Positions 25,667 through 33,761 of a stretch of 51,801 nucleotides of DNA are shown here, in pieces. Under the pieces are notes generated by a model. The model had not been told where the DNA came from. It ran no database searches and was given only the letters and a program-made list of their open reading frames with translations. The position numbers and the translations under genes are program-made. Within the stretch, counting starts at the first letter, position 1. Each line of letters starts with the position of its first letter. This DNA is from Sphaerimonospora thailandensis. GTDB lineage: Bacteria; Actinomycetota; Actinomycetes; Streptosporangiales; Streptosporangiaceae. The DNA is taken from positions 1-51,801 of the forward strand of contig NZ_BOOG01000052.1 of assembly GCF_016863115.1 (NCBI RefSeq). Direction: 5' to 3'.

Positions 25667-25743
25667 TGGTGGTCAGGGGCAGGGTCGAACTGCCGACCTT
25701 CCGCTTTTCAGGCGGACGCTCGTACCAACTGAGCTACCTGACC
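25667..25743 (-). tRNA. tRNA-Phe (GAA), CCA encoded
   Basis: Seven-base acceptor GGTCAGG/CCTGACC, D-arm GCTCAGTTGGTACGAGC, anticodon loop CTGAAAA with GAA, and T-loop GTTCGACC. Discriminator A is followed by an encoded CCA (25667-25669). It is last in the tRNA cluster, with its 3' end facing the accessory region. Confidence 0.95.
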
Positions 25744-25763
25744 TCGGCGGTTCCGCCGTACGC

Positions 25764-25837
25764 GGTCCTGACGGGACTTGAACCCGCGACCTCCACCTTG
25801 ACAGGGTGGCGAGCACTCCAAACTGCTCTACAGGACC
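25764..25837 (-). tRNA. tRNA-Asp (GTC)
   Basis: Acceptor GGTCCTG/CAGGACC, anticodon loop CTGTCAA with GTC, T-loop GTTCAAGTC. Seventy-four bases without discriminator; CCA is not encoded. Confidence 0.95.
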
Positions 25838-25943
25838 TCTATGTTCGGAAGATTTCGCTTCCGTCTTGCTCGGCTAGCTCAGCTTACCAGTTCTCCGGAG
25901 GTCTTCGACCTCTCGTTTTCCCGGTGAGCCGGAGCTCGCACGT

Positions 25944-26015
25944 GCCCCCAACGGGATTCGAACCCGTGCCGCCGCCTTGAAAGGGCGGTGTCCTAGGCCG
26001 CTAGACGATGGGGGC
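25944..26015 (-). tRNA. tRNA-Glu (TTC)
   Basis: Acceptor GCCCCCA/TGGGGGC, anticodon loop CTTTCAA with TTC, T-loop GTTCGAATC. CCA is not encoded. First gene of the Glu-Asp-Phe cluster; its 5' end abuts the stop codon of the metallophosphoesterase gene. Confidence 0.95.
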
Positions 26016-27686
26016 TCAGGGATGGCGCCCTGTTCCGTGACGTCTTCCGTCGGAGACCTCTGAAGCATAGGGGACGTTTGCCCCTGATGCCAAAGTGGAC
26101 GGCGACGGGGAGCCGGTGATCGTTCCCGCCGGTGGAGGGATCTCTTTCGGCTCCGGGAAAATTGTACGGCCAGGCTCCGACTCCAGGTGACGCTCCACCT
26201 GGATCGACTGCTCGCCCAGACCGCCGACTGTGATGTCGTCCCAGGCCTCAAGCCTGTGAGTGGACTTACTGAAGTAGAGCACGGAAGCCGCCAGCGGGGT
26301 CGGCTCATCGTGTTCGAGGCCGCGCAGACCGGCGCCCCCGGTGGAACCCTGAACCATCAGCCGGGTCCCGGTGGGCAGCAGCTCGGTCGATCGCTGGTGA
26401 GCATGACCGGACAGCACAAGCGGGATATACCCCGAGAAACCGCGCCCAACGTTCGGGTCGTGCACGGCCACGACGTCGGCGGCGATCTTTTCCGTGGCCG
26501 GGGCCGAGGGCGACACAGAGGGTGTCGCAGGGGGCGACACCGAGGGCGACACCGAGGGCGAGGGCGCGATCGGTTCCGGAGGGGCGAGCCGGGCGGCGTG
26601 GGCACGGCCGAGCGCGTGGAGCGCCTCGTTCGAGTCCCCCGCCACCTGTACGGATTTGTCCGGAGTGAACCGAGGGTCACCGAGGCCGTAGATGCGCAGC
26701 CCCTTGACCGTCGCCGCCTCGTCGTCCAGCACGATCGCGTTCTTCTGCTTGGCCACCGCCCGCTGGGTCTTCGTCGAGTCGTGGTTCCCACGCACGAAGA
26801 CGTACGGCACCCCGAGGCGGCCGATCTCCTTGACGAACTCGTTCTCGGCCTTGGTGCCGTGGTCGCTGATGTCACCCGTGTCGATGATCATGTCCACGTT
26901 GAACTGGTCCTTCAGGGACCTGATCACGTTCCAGCCGATCGGGTTGATGTGCAGGTCGGAGACGTGTAACACGCGGATCATCTCGGGATCCGGATCGAAG
27001 ATCGGCAGCATTGTCCCGGCCTCGTAGAGCTGCGACACGTTGGTCACGAGCTTGGCGAGCTGCCCGCGATATTCCGAGAACCGGTTCACGATCGACTCGG
27101 CGCTGCCGATCAGGGACGGAACGCCGGTCAGCAGGCCCGTATAACGGGGCTCGGCGACCGATCGGGGGTCGAAGGTCAACGCCGACAGCCCGCCGAGGAC
27201 GACGACCATGATCAGTGAGGTGGCCGCGGTCCAGGCGGCCCGGGAGAGACGCCGGAAGACGACCAGCCCGGTCAGGAACCCGGCGGCGACCGCGAACAGC
27301 GCGGCGCGGATGGCGAGGGTGCGCAGCCCTTCGATCGCGTCCCGCTCGATCGTCGCGGACAGGCGGTCGGCCCACCGGGGATCCTTGATGATCTCTTCGG
27401 CCATCTCCGGATGGACCGCCTCGATGGTGAGGTCGAGCCGCACCGGGCTGTTGTGGGTCTTGAAGTTGAGGGTGCCGAGCGGGCGGACGTCCACGACGGT
27501 CTCGCCGGTCCAGGATGGCGTCAGCGACATTCCGATGTCCGCCGGACCGACGGAGGTCTGCGTGGAGGCGCCGAGCGCCAGGCCCAGCCATCCCCCGATG
27601 ACGGCGGCCAGGACTACGGCCGCGATCCGCGCCGTACGACCGCCGACCAGCCGTCGACCGGCCTCCTTCCACGCCAAGGTCCTCAT
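26016..27686 (-). CDS. membrane-bound metallophosphoesterase
   Basis: A 556-residue protein. A membrane helix at about 20-42 and two more at about 130-185 (ALFAVAAGFLTGLVVF; SLIMVVVLGGLSAL) precede a calcineurin-like phosphoesterase domain: HVSDLHINPIG, DTGDISDHG, FVRGNHDSTKT and LSGHAHQRS, giving the complete metal-binding set. A ~35-residue Pro/Ser-rich insertion (PSPSVSPSVSPPATPSVSPS) interrupts the domain before the final histidines and is encoded by DNA repeats at about 26505-26570. Substrate unknown. AAAGG precedes the ATG. The last codons overlap the tRNA-Glu promoter and the stop abuts the tRNA. Confidence 0.88.
   Translation of the reverse strand: MRTLAWKEAGRRLVGGRTARIAAVVLAAVIGGWLGLALGASTQTSVGPADIGMSLTPSWTGETVVDVRPLGTLNFKTHNSPVRLDLTIEAVHPEMAEEIIKDPRWADRLSATIERDAIEGLRTLAIRAALFAVAAGFLTGLVVFRRLSRAAWTAATSLIMVVVLGGLSALTFDPRSVAEPRYTGLLTGVPSLIGSAESIVNRFSEYRGQLAKLVTNVSQLYEAGTMLPIFDPDPEMIRVLHVSDLHINPIGWNVIRSLKDQFNVDMIIDTGDISDHGTKAENEFVKEIGRLGVPYVFVRGNHDSTKTQRAVAKQKNAIVLDDEAATVKGLRIYGLGDPRFTPDKSVQVAGDSNEALHALGRAHAARLAPPEPIAPSPSVSPSVSPPATPSVSPSAPATEKIAADVVAVHDPNVGRGFSGYIPLVLSGHAHQRSTELLPTGTRLMVQGSTGGAGLRGLEHDEPTPLAASVLYFSKSTHRLEAWDDITVGGLGEQSIQVERHLESEPGRTIFPEPKEIPPPAGTITGSPSPSTLASGANVPYASEVSDGRRHGTGRHP
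26064..26093 (-). promoter_or_regulatory. promoter of the tRNA Glu-Asp-Phe operon
   Basis: On the minus strand TTGGCA (26088-26093) and TATGCT (26064-26069) are separated by 18 bases, close to the housekeeping sigma consensus, about 49 bases upstream of tRNA-Glu. It lies inside the 3' end of the metallophosphoesterase reading frame. Confidence 0.65.
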
Positions 27687-28044
27687 TGCCTTTCTCTTTA
27701 CCCGGATTCATCGCCGGCCGCGCCCGTATGCCCGCCGAAATCAGCGGCAAACCCTGCTCGAACGAGGCCTCGCCCTGTGGCCCCCCGAATCTCGGTCAGC
27801 CCCCCGCTCCCGGCCGGCCTGCTCTTCGAGCACGAAAACCGCCCAGGGAATGCGCAAGCGTACCCAATCCCCGCATCGCATCGGCCCTGGTGAGGCCGGC
27901 ACGGACCAGTGGCTCCAGGATCAGGCCACCGCGCCGAGCACGCCGGCGATCCGATGAGGTGTGCGTCGACACGTGCTCGACGAAGACCACACCCGCCGGG
28001 GAGCCGTGCTCGCCATAAAACGGACGGGATGCCACGATGGGGGC
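27687..28044. other. 358-bp divergent intergenic region
   Basis: It separates the metallophosphoesterase gene (minus) from the zincin-like gene (plus) and must hold both promoters. I see no clear operator, RNA or gene; an in-frame extension of the zincin gene back to 27961 exists but has no ribosome site or family resemblance. Confidence 0.5.
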
Positions 28045-28386
28045 GTGATCGACGTCCCGCTGAAGAGGTTCGAGGAGCTCGTGGCCGACGCGCTGGACAC
28101 GATCCCGCCCGAGCTGGCCAAGCTGATGGACAACGTGGTGGTCGTGGTCGTGGACGACCCGCCCGAGCCCGGGCTCCTCGGGCTCTACACCGGCATCCCG
28201 CTGACCGAGCGCGGCGGATGGTATTCGGGAGTCCTGCCGGACCACATCGAGATCTACCGCAATCCGACGCTGGAGATCTGCGAGACCGAGGACGACGTGG
28301 TCGAGGAGGTGACGATCACCGTCGTCCACGAGATCGCCCACCACTTCGGGATCGACGATGACAGGCTCCACGCGCTCGGCTGGTGA
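28045..28386 (+). CDS. zincin-like metallopeptidase family protein (PF06262 type)
   Basis: A 113-residue protein typical of the small actinobacterial 'metallopeptidase' family: FEELVADALDTIPPELAKLMDNVVV at the N-terminus, GLYTGIPLTERGGWYSGVLPD in the middle, and the zinc site HEIAHHFGIDDDRL (His95, Glu96, His99, Asp further on) at the C-terminus. The GTG at 28045 follows GATGGGGG. Function in the cell is unknown. Confidence 0.9.
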   Translation: MIDVPLKRFEELVADALDTIPPELAKLMDNVVVVVVDDPPEPGLLGLYTGIPLTERGGWYSGVLPDHIEIYRNPTLEICETEDDVVEEVTITVVHEIAHHFGIDDDRLHALGW

Positions 28387-28583
28387 CCACTCCTTGCGAT
28401 TGGCCGTACACACCGGCACTGTGTGTAACAGAATAGCCACAGTAGGTCAGGTAGGGTGATCCAGCGGGTCACGGGTGCGCGATGTCCGAGTGCGCCACCC
28501 GATGGGCCGTCACGGTCGCTGATCAGCCGAGGTCGTCACGGTGGTCGAGCCGGCGGAGCAGCAGGAGCAGCATTCGGAGTGAG

Positions 28584-29888
28584 ATGGCGGCCACGAAGCC
28601 CGGCACCGGCAGGCTCTCAGGAAGGCATCGCCGTCCGCCCGAGCCTCGGGTCACCTACGGTGAGGTCGTCTCCGTCAGGGAGTTCCGCGCACTGTGGTTC
28701 GGGCAGATCCTGTCGCTGCTCGGCGACCAGCTCGCCCAGGTGGCGCTCGCCGTCCTCGTCTACCAGCGCACCGAGTCCGCCCTCGCCACGGCCGCCGTCT
28801 ACGCGCTGACCTATCTGCCGCCCATCCTGGGCGGGCCGCTGCTGGCCGGGTTGGCCGACCGCTACCCCCGTCGCCGCGTCATGCTGTGCTGCGACCTCCT
28901 GCGGGCCCTGCTGCTCGCGGTGATGGCCGTGCCCGGCATGCCGTTCGCCGCGCTCTGCACGCTCGTCTTCTGCGTGGTGCTGCTCGGCGCGCCGTTCTCG
29001 GCGGCCCGCGCGGCGCTGCTGCCCGAGGTGCTCGAGGGAGACCGGTACGTGGTGGGCTCCGCCCTCCAGAACGTGACCAACCAGGCCGTCCAGATGCTCG
29101 GCTTCGCCGTCGGCGGGGCCGTCATCGCGAGCCTGGGGCCGTACCGTGCGCTCGCGCTGGACTGCTCGACGTTCCTCGCCTCCGCGCTGGCGATCGTCGC
29201 GGGGGTACGGCGACGGCCCGCGCCGCTGCGGGACGACGGCGACGGGCGGACGTCCATGTGGTCGATGACGAGGGCCGGAGCGCGACTGGTCTTCGGGGAT
29301 CGGCGGCTGCGCACGCTCGTGGCGTTCGCCTGGCTGTGCGGGTTCTACGTGCTGCCCGAGGGCATCGCGGTGCCGTACGCCGCGGAGCTCGACGACGGCA
29401 GGCTGTCCGTGCCGGTGATCACCGGTCTGCTGATGGCGGCGATGCCGGCCGGGACGGTCGTCGGCGCGTTCCTGTTCGGGCGCTTCGTCACGCCGGCCGG
29501 GCGGCTGCGCGGGATGGGGTGGCTGGCCATGCTGACCTGTGCTCCCCTCGTGCTGTGTGCGATGGAGCCCCCGCTGGAGGCCGTCCTCGCGCTCTGGGTG
29601 CTGTCCGGCGTAGGCGGCGCCTACCAGTTGGCGGCGAACGCCGCTTTCGTTCAGTGTGTTCCACCGGCCGGGCGTGGCCAGGCGTTCGGGCTCGTGCAGT
29701 CCGGGTTGCTGGCCGTCCAGGGACTCGGCATCCTCATCGGCGGCGTCGCCGCCCAGGAGTTCGGCCCAGAGCCCGTGATCGCGCTGGCCGGCGTGGCCGG
29801 GCTGTCCGTCGCGGCCATGCTGACCATGCTCTGGACCGGTTCCCGTAGAGAGATCATCGCCAAGGTCCGGGCCACCGACGAGGCCTGA
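28584..29888 (+). CDS. MFS transporter
   Basis: A 434-residue major-facilitator protein with about 12 membrane helices. After a basic cytoplasmic N-terminus it begins REFRALWFGQILSLLGDQLAQVALAVLVYQ and has the loop 2-3 motif LADRYPRRRVML. The sequence resembles MFS_3/enterobactin-exporter-like proteins. GGAG lies before the ATG at 28584. It is convergent with the PspC gene (5 bases apart). Substrate unknown; export is likely. Confidence 0.9.
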   Translation: MAATKPGTGRLSGRHRRPPEPRVTYGEVVSVREFRALWFGQILSLLGDQLAQVALAVLVYQRTESALATAAVYALTYLPPILGGPLLAGLADRYPRRRVMLCCDLLRALLLAVMAVPGMPFAALCTLVFCVVLLGAPFSAARAALLPEVLEGDRYVVGSALQNVTNQAVQMLGFAVGGAVIASLGPYRALALDCSTFLASALAIVAGVRRRPAPLRDDGDGRTSMWSMTRAGARLVFGDRRLRTLVAFAWLCGFYVLPEGIAVPYAAELDDGRLSVPVITGLLMAAMPAGTVVGAFLFGRFVTPAGRLRGMGWLAMLTCAPLVLCAMEPPLEAVLALWVLSGVGGAYQLAANAAFVQCVPPAGRGQAFGLVQSGLLAVQGLGILIGGVAAQEFGPEPVIALAGVAGLSVAAMLTMLWTGSRREIIAKVRATDEA

Positions 29889-29893
29889 GGTGG

Positions 29894-30340
29894 TCAGGCC
29901 TGCGGCCTGTCCTCGGGGCGGTCGGCGGCCGGGGCCTGGCCGTACGGGTGCTGCTCGTAGCCCGTCTGCTGCGTGCCGTACGGCTGGTGGGGGTTGTTCG
30001 CCTGCCCGCTGTGGTCCTGCCGGCCCGGACCCGACCAGTTGGTCTGCACGTCCTGCCACTTCGCCCTGGCCTCGTGCCAGACGCGGCCGTCCTTGTTCTT
30101 GTCGATCAGGTCCTGGGCGATGGAGGTGTTCTTGTCCTTCTCGGGGAGGAGAAGCCAGGCCACCGCGTACACGCCGATGCCGAGGCCGCCGAAGAGGCTG
30201 GCGACCGCGAGCGCCAGGCGCAGGATGTTGGGGTCGACGCCGATGTACTCCCCGACACCGGAGCAGACACCCGCGATGATCTTTCCGTTGTCGGAGCGCT
30301 GGAGCCGCTTGACCGAACCGTTGGTGTTCATCTCGTTCAT
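29894..30340 (-). CDS. PspC-domain protein
   Basis: A 148-residue membrane-stress-type protein. The PspC domain covers residues 10-70 (KRLQRSDNGKIIAGVCSGVGEYIGVDPNILRLALAVASLFGG, then GVYAVAWLLLPE) with one or two membrane segments; the C-terminus is hydrophilic and rich in Gln, Pro and Tyr. It is not linked to other psp genes. The ORF has two possible starts three codons apart. Confidence 0.92.
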   Translation of the reverse strand: MNEMNTNGSVKRLQRSDNGKIIAGVCSGVGEYIGVDPNILRLALAVASLFGGLGIGVYAVAWLLLPEKDKNTSIAQDLIDKNKDGRVWHEARAKWQDVQTNWSGPGRQDHSGQANNPHQPYGTQQTGYEQHPYGQAPAADRPEDRPQA

Positions 30341-30446
30341 GACTTCAGAGTGCCCGTTTCATGCCCCCGCGCACATCGGGATTCCCCCTGGCGATACCCC
30401 GACCCGTCCCGGATGTCCCGGCCCTTTCCCGGATACGCTGACCCCC

Positions 30447-31604
30447 ATGGACGACCTCCTCGAGCTCGATGACCAGCTCACACCCGAACATCGCATGGTC
30501 AGGGACTCCGTCGCGGGCTTCGTCACCGACCGGGTCCTCCCCCACGTCGGGGACTGGTTCGAGCAGGGCGTCTTCCCGGCGCGCGACCTCGCCCCCGTGC
30601 TCGGCTCGCTCGGCATGCTCGGCATGCACCTCGAGGGGTACGGCTGCGCCGGCCTCGACGCCGTCTCGTACGGCGTGGCCTGCCGTGAGCTGGAGGCGGG
30701 CGACTCGGGGCTCCGGTCGTTCGTGTCCGTGCAGGGGTCGCTGGCCATGTTCCCGATCTGGAAGTACGGCTCGGAGGAGCAGAAGCGGGAGTGGCTGCCG
30801 CGGATGGCGTCCGGGGAGGCCATCGGGTGCTTCGGCCTGACCGAGCCGGACCACGGCTCGGACCCCGCCGGGATGCGCACCACCGCCAAACAGGACCCGT
30901 CAGGCGACTGGATGCTCAACGGCGCCAAGATGTGGATCACCAACGGCTCGATCGCCGACGTGGCCGTGGTGTGGGCGCAGACGGACGACGGCATCCGGGG
31001 CTTCGTCGTCCCCACCTCGACCCCGGGATTCTCCGCGCCGGAGATCCACCGCAAGATGTCGCTGCGCGCCTCGGTCACGTCGTCCCTCTATTTCGACGAC
31101 GTACGGCTGCCCGCGTCGGCCGTGCTGCCGGGGGTGACCGGCCTGAAGGGCCCGCTCTCCTGCCTGACGGAGGCGAGGTTCGGGATCCTGTGGGGGGTCG
31201 TGGGCGCGGCCCGGGCCTGCCTGGAGGCGGCGGTCGACTACGCCAGGACCCGCGTGCAGTTCGGCAGGCCGATCGGGGCGTTCCAGCTCACCCAGGAGAA
31301 GCTGGCCTGGATGGCCGTGGCCCTCGGCCAGGCCGGGCTCACCGCGCTGCACCTGGGCCGGCTCAAGGACGCGGGCACGCTCAAGCCCCGGCAGGTCAGT
31401 TTCGGCAAGCTGGCCAACGTCCGGGCCGCGCTGGACATCGCCCGCCAGGCCAGGACCGTGCTGGGCGCCAACGGCGTGACGCTGGAGTACCCGGTGATCC
31501 GGCACATGAACAACCTGGAGTCCGTGCTGACCTATGAGGGCACACAGGAAGTGCATCTGCTGACGCTGGGCAAGGCGCTCACCGATCTCGATGCCTTCCG
31601 CTGA
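30447..31604 (+). CDS. acyl-CoA dehydrogenase, glutaryl-CoA dehydrogenase-like
   Basis: A 385-residue flavoenzyme oxidising acyl-CoA to enoyl-CoA. Family marks are EAIGCFGLTEPDHGSDPAGM, the FAD-contacting MWITNGSIADVAVVWA, and the catalytic-base region TYEGTQEVHLL near the C-terminus. The early LTPEHRMVRDSVAGFV and RKMSLRASVTSSLYFDDVRLP fit the glutaryl-CoA dehydrogenase branch, where oxidation is followed by decarboxylation. A TACGCT box lies 9 bases before the ATG, so the transcript may be leaderless. Confidence 0.92.
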   Translation: MDDLLELDDQLTPEHRMVRDSVAGFVTDRVLPHVGDWFEQGVFPARDLAPVLGSLGMLGMHLEGYGCAGLDAVSYGVACRELEAGDSGLRSFVSVQGSLAMFPIWKYGSEEQKREWLPRMASGEAIGCFGLTEPDHGSDPAGMRTTAKQDPSGDWMLNGAKMWITNGSIADVAVVWAQTDDGIRGFVVPTSTPGFSAPEIHRKMSLRASVTSSLYFDDVRLPASAVLPGVTGLKGPLSCLTEARFGILWGVVGAARACLEAAVDYARTRVQFGRPIGAFQLTQEKLAWMAVALGQAGLTALHLGRLKDAGTLKPRQVSFGKLANVRAALDIARQARTVLGANGVTLEYPVIRHMNNLESVLTYEGTQEVHLLTLGKALTDLDAFR

Positions 31605-31721
31605 CCGGGTATCGTGATCGTGCGAAAGCGCGTCGCCGGATGGCGGGTACGCTCTGTACCCTGCATCTGGGACGTGTTTCGCGAAGCACGACCCGGTCGG
31701 CCCGGTCGGTCTGATCGGCAA

Positions 31722-31793
31722 GGGGTGCTAGCTCAATGGCAGAGCTGCGGACTTTTAATCCGTCGGTTCAGGGTTCGAGTCCCTGGCGCCCCA
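31722..31793 (+). tRNA. tRNA-Lys (TTT)
   Basis: Acceptor GGGGTGC/GCGCCCC, D-arm GCTCAATGGCAGAGC, anticodon loop CTTTTAA with TTT, T-loop GTTCGAGTC, discriminator A. CCA is not encoded. Its 3' end faces the flavoenzyme cluster that starts at about 32.0 kb. Confidence 0.95.
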
Positions 31794-32010
31794 CTCAGTG
31801 GGCAGGCAGACTCCCGAACGGTGATCGTTCAGGAATCCGCCGGCCCGTGTTCGTGATCGCGGTTTCTCGGCTCCCTCGCGGTACGGCGACGAGCCGGATG
31901 AGCCCCGTCGTCAGCTCGTGGAACCGCCGTCCCCACCCAGCGACGGTTAGCGTGTGGCAGTGGTGCCCGAGAGCAGTACAGAGCCGCGGAAAGCGCCGTG
32001 GGGTGTCGAC

Positions 32011-33000
32011 TCAGGCGTTCACGGGGCGCTGTTCGCGGCAGCCGCGAAACTCCTGCGGAGTCATCGCGTACCGCTCCCGGAACAGCCTGCTGAAGTGGGA
32101 CGGGCCGGACAACCCCCAGCGCCCGCCGATGCTCGCGACTGACAGGTGGTCGAGGCGAGGGTCCCGCAGATCGACCCGGCAGCGTGCCAGCCGCTCTTCC
32201 CGGATCCAGCGGGCCGGGCTCACCTGATGTTCCCGGAAGAGTTGTTGTAGGTACCGCAGTGAGATGTTGTGCTCGCGCGCCAGCACCGCGGGGCTCAGCG
32301 ACGGGTCGCCGAGCCGCTCCCGGGCGAAGGACTGCACTCGGTTGAGCAGTGCGGTCCGGCCGCCGTCCAGACCTTCGGCCACGCCCATGCGCTCGGTCAT
32401 GAGCGCCGCGACCAGGCTGCTCACGCTGTGCTCCAACCGGTCGGCGCAGTTCGGGTCCAGTTCGGTCAGCTGCTCCGCCAACCCGCTGAGCAGCTGGTAC
32501 ACCAGATAGCTGGTTCCGCGCTGACCGCACCAGGGTGCGGCGGTGACCCGGTGTGTGTCGCGTGGCGCGATTCCGACCAACTGGTGCGGCAGCATCACCG
32601 CGAGCATCCGGAACGAGTCACGCATCACCAGGCTGTAACACCGGGCGCTGTCGAACGCGACCAGGCTGCCGGTGGTCGCCGATCCCGCGTGCCCATCCTG
32701 AGAGACCCGGACCTCTCCGTCCAGAATCGCGCACAGGTGAAAGTATTCGTGGTCGGCTCGGGCGATGAGTCGTTGGGTGCGCTCCACCGCGTGCGGCATG
32801 GCCCGGATGAGCGACGCACGCATCTCCCCGAATTGGCCGGTTATGATTGAACCTTCAAACGATTCGGCATTGTATCGGCCCACTCGCAGCGGCCCGCAGA
32901 TCGACTCGACCATGTCGACCCAGGCGTTGAAGCGCTGTCGGGGCACGCAGGTCCCCGTGTCGATCACGCGTACGAGCCGTTGTGCAACGCCGGTACGCAT
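32011..33000 (-). CDS. AraC-family transcriptional regulator
   Basis: A 329-residue regulator: an N-terminal AraC_binding_2-like sensor domain (RFNAWVDMVESICGPLRV) and a C-terminal double helix-turn-helix (SPAVLAREHNISLRYLQQLFREHQVSPARWIREERLARCRVDL, then WGLSGPSHFSRLFRERYAMTPQEFR). Regulators of this type often activate aromatic-compound genes. It lies at the tRNA-Lys end of the flavoenzyme cluster and is read in the same direction as the PPOX and ligase genes. Confidence 0.92.
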   Translation of the reverse strand: MRTGVAQRLVRVIDTGTCVPRQRFNAWVDMVESICGPLRVGRYNAESFEGSIITGQFGEMRASLIRAMPHAVERTQRLIARADHEYFHLCAILDGEVRVSQDGHAGSATTGSLVAFDSARCYSLVMRDSFRMLAVMLPHQLVGIAPRDTHRVTAAPWCGQRGTSYLVYQLLSGLAEQLTELDPNCADRLEHSVSSLVAALMTERMGVAEGLDGGRTALLNRVQSFARERLGDPSLSPAVLAREHNISLRYLQQLFREHQVSPARWIREERLARCRVDLRDPRLDHLSVASIGGRWGLSGPSHFSRLFRERYAMTPQEFRGCREQRPVNA

Positions 33001-33116
33001 ACCTAGTTCCTCCCCCCATTCAACCTGACGGAATAGTTACACCCTACGTCGGCCCACGGTGTTTGCGGTTGCCCCTCGACCTGTTTTCCTTCTTTGGGAA
33101 GTATTGATGCGAGCAG

Positions 33117-33581
33117 TCAGCTTCGGCCTTGATTAGCGGTGCACCTGATCGGCCGCAGCAGGACCGCGGCCCGCCGATCCTCCGCCATCACCCGGTCGTA
33201 TTCGTCGAGATCCGGATGTGCGCCGCCGGCCGCGGCGTAGATGTCCCTCAGCAGCAGCCGCAGGTCCTCCGCCGTCACGTCCTCGGCGGGGTCGTCAGGG
33301 CCGATGATCTCCGTGCTGCCGTGCACCGCCACCCACTCCCAGCCGGCCCGGAAGACCAGCGAGGCGGTTGGCCTTTTGCGCAGGTTGGCGAGCCGGGCGG
33401 CGCCGCCGCGGGAGACGAAGGCCACCATCGGCTCCCCGGTGCGCGGATGCGGCAGGATGCCCGCGTTGACCACCGACGTGGACGGCTCGCCATCCGGGCG
33501 GGTGGTCACCACCACGGCCAGCCAATGGTCGGCGGAACCCAGTTCGGCAATCCGGGCCAGTCCCTGCTCGATGGTCATCAT
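33117..33581 (-). CDS. PPOX-class / F420-dependent pyridoxamine-oxidase-fold protein
   Basis: A 154-residue split-beta-barrel flavin/F420-binding protein: DHWLAVVVTTRPDGEPSTSVVNAGILPHPRTG, PMVAFVSRGGAARLANLRKRPTASLVF, then helices (AEDLRLLLRDIYAAAGG). The family includes F420-dependent reductases (TIGR03618 type). It sits between the AraC regulator and the ligase; three direct repeats lie upstream of its start. Confidence 0.82.
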   Translation of the reverse strand: MMTIEQGLARIAELGSADHWLAVVVTTRPDGEPSTSVVNAGILPHPRTGEPMVAFVSRGGAARLANLRKRPTASLVFRAGWEWVAVHGSTEIIGPDDPAEDVTAEDLRLLLRDIYAAAGGAHPDLDEYDRVMAEDRRAAVLLRPIRCTANQGRS

Positions 33582-33697
33582 GTCGTCTTCGCCTCGCTTC
33601 TTATTCGGTGCTTCCTGCTCGTGCCTGGAGGCGAGCAGCCTCGCAGGTGTTCGCGCGCCCCCTGCGACATTGTCACGGAGATGTGTTCAGTGGGCAG

Positions 33698-33744
33698 TGT
33701 CGTGAAACCCGGCAATGTCGTGAAACCGGCACTGTCGTGAAACC
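33698..33744. repeat. three direct repeats TGTCGTGAAACC
   Basis: TGTCGTGAAACC occurs at 33698-33709, 33716-33727 and 33733-33744, at 17-18-base spacing. They lie between the end of the ligase gene and the start of the PPOX gene (both minus strand), 117-163 bases upstream of the PPOX start, so they may bind a regulator. Confidence 0.75.
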
Positions 33745-33761
33745 CGGGATCACCGGCCATG

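Noticed and set aside
26500-26580. GGGCGACACCGAGGGCGACACC repeat as a possible regulatory element
   Set aside because: It is the coding sequence for a Pro/Ser-rich insertion inside the metallophosphoesterase.
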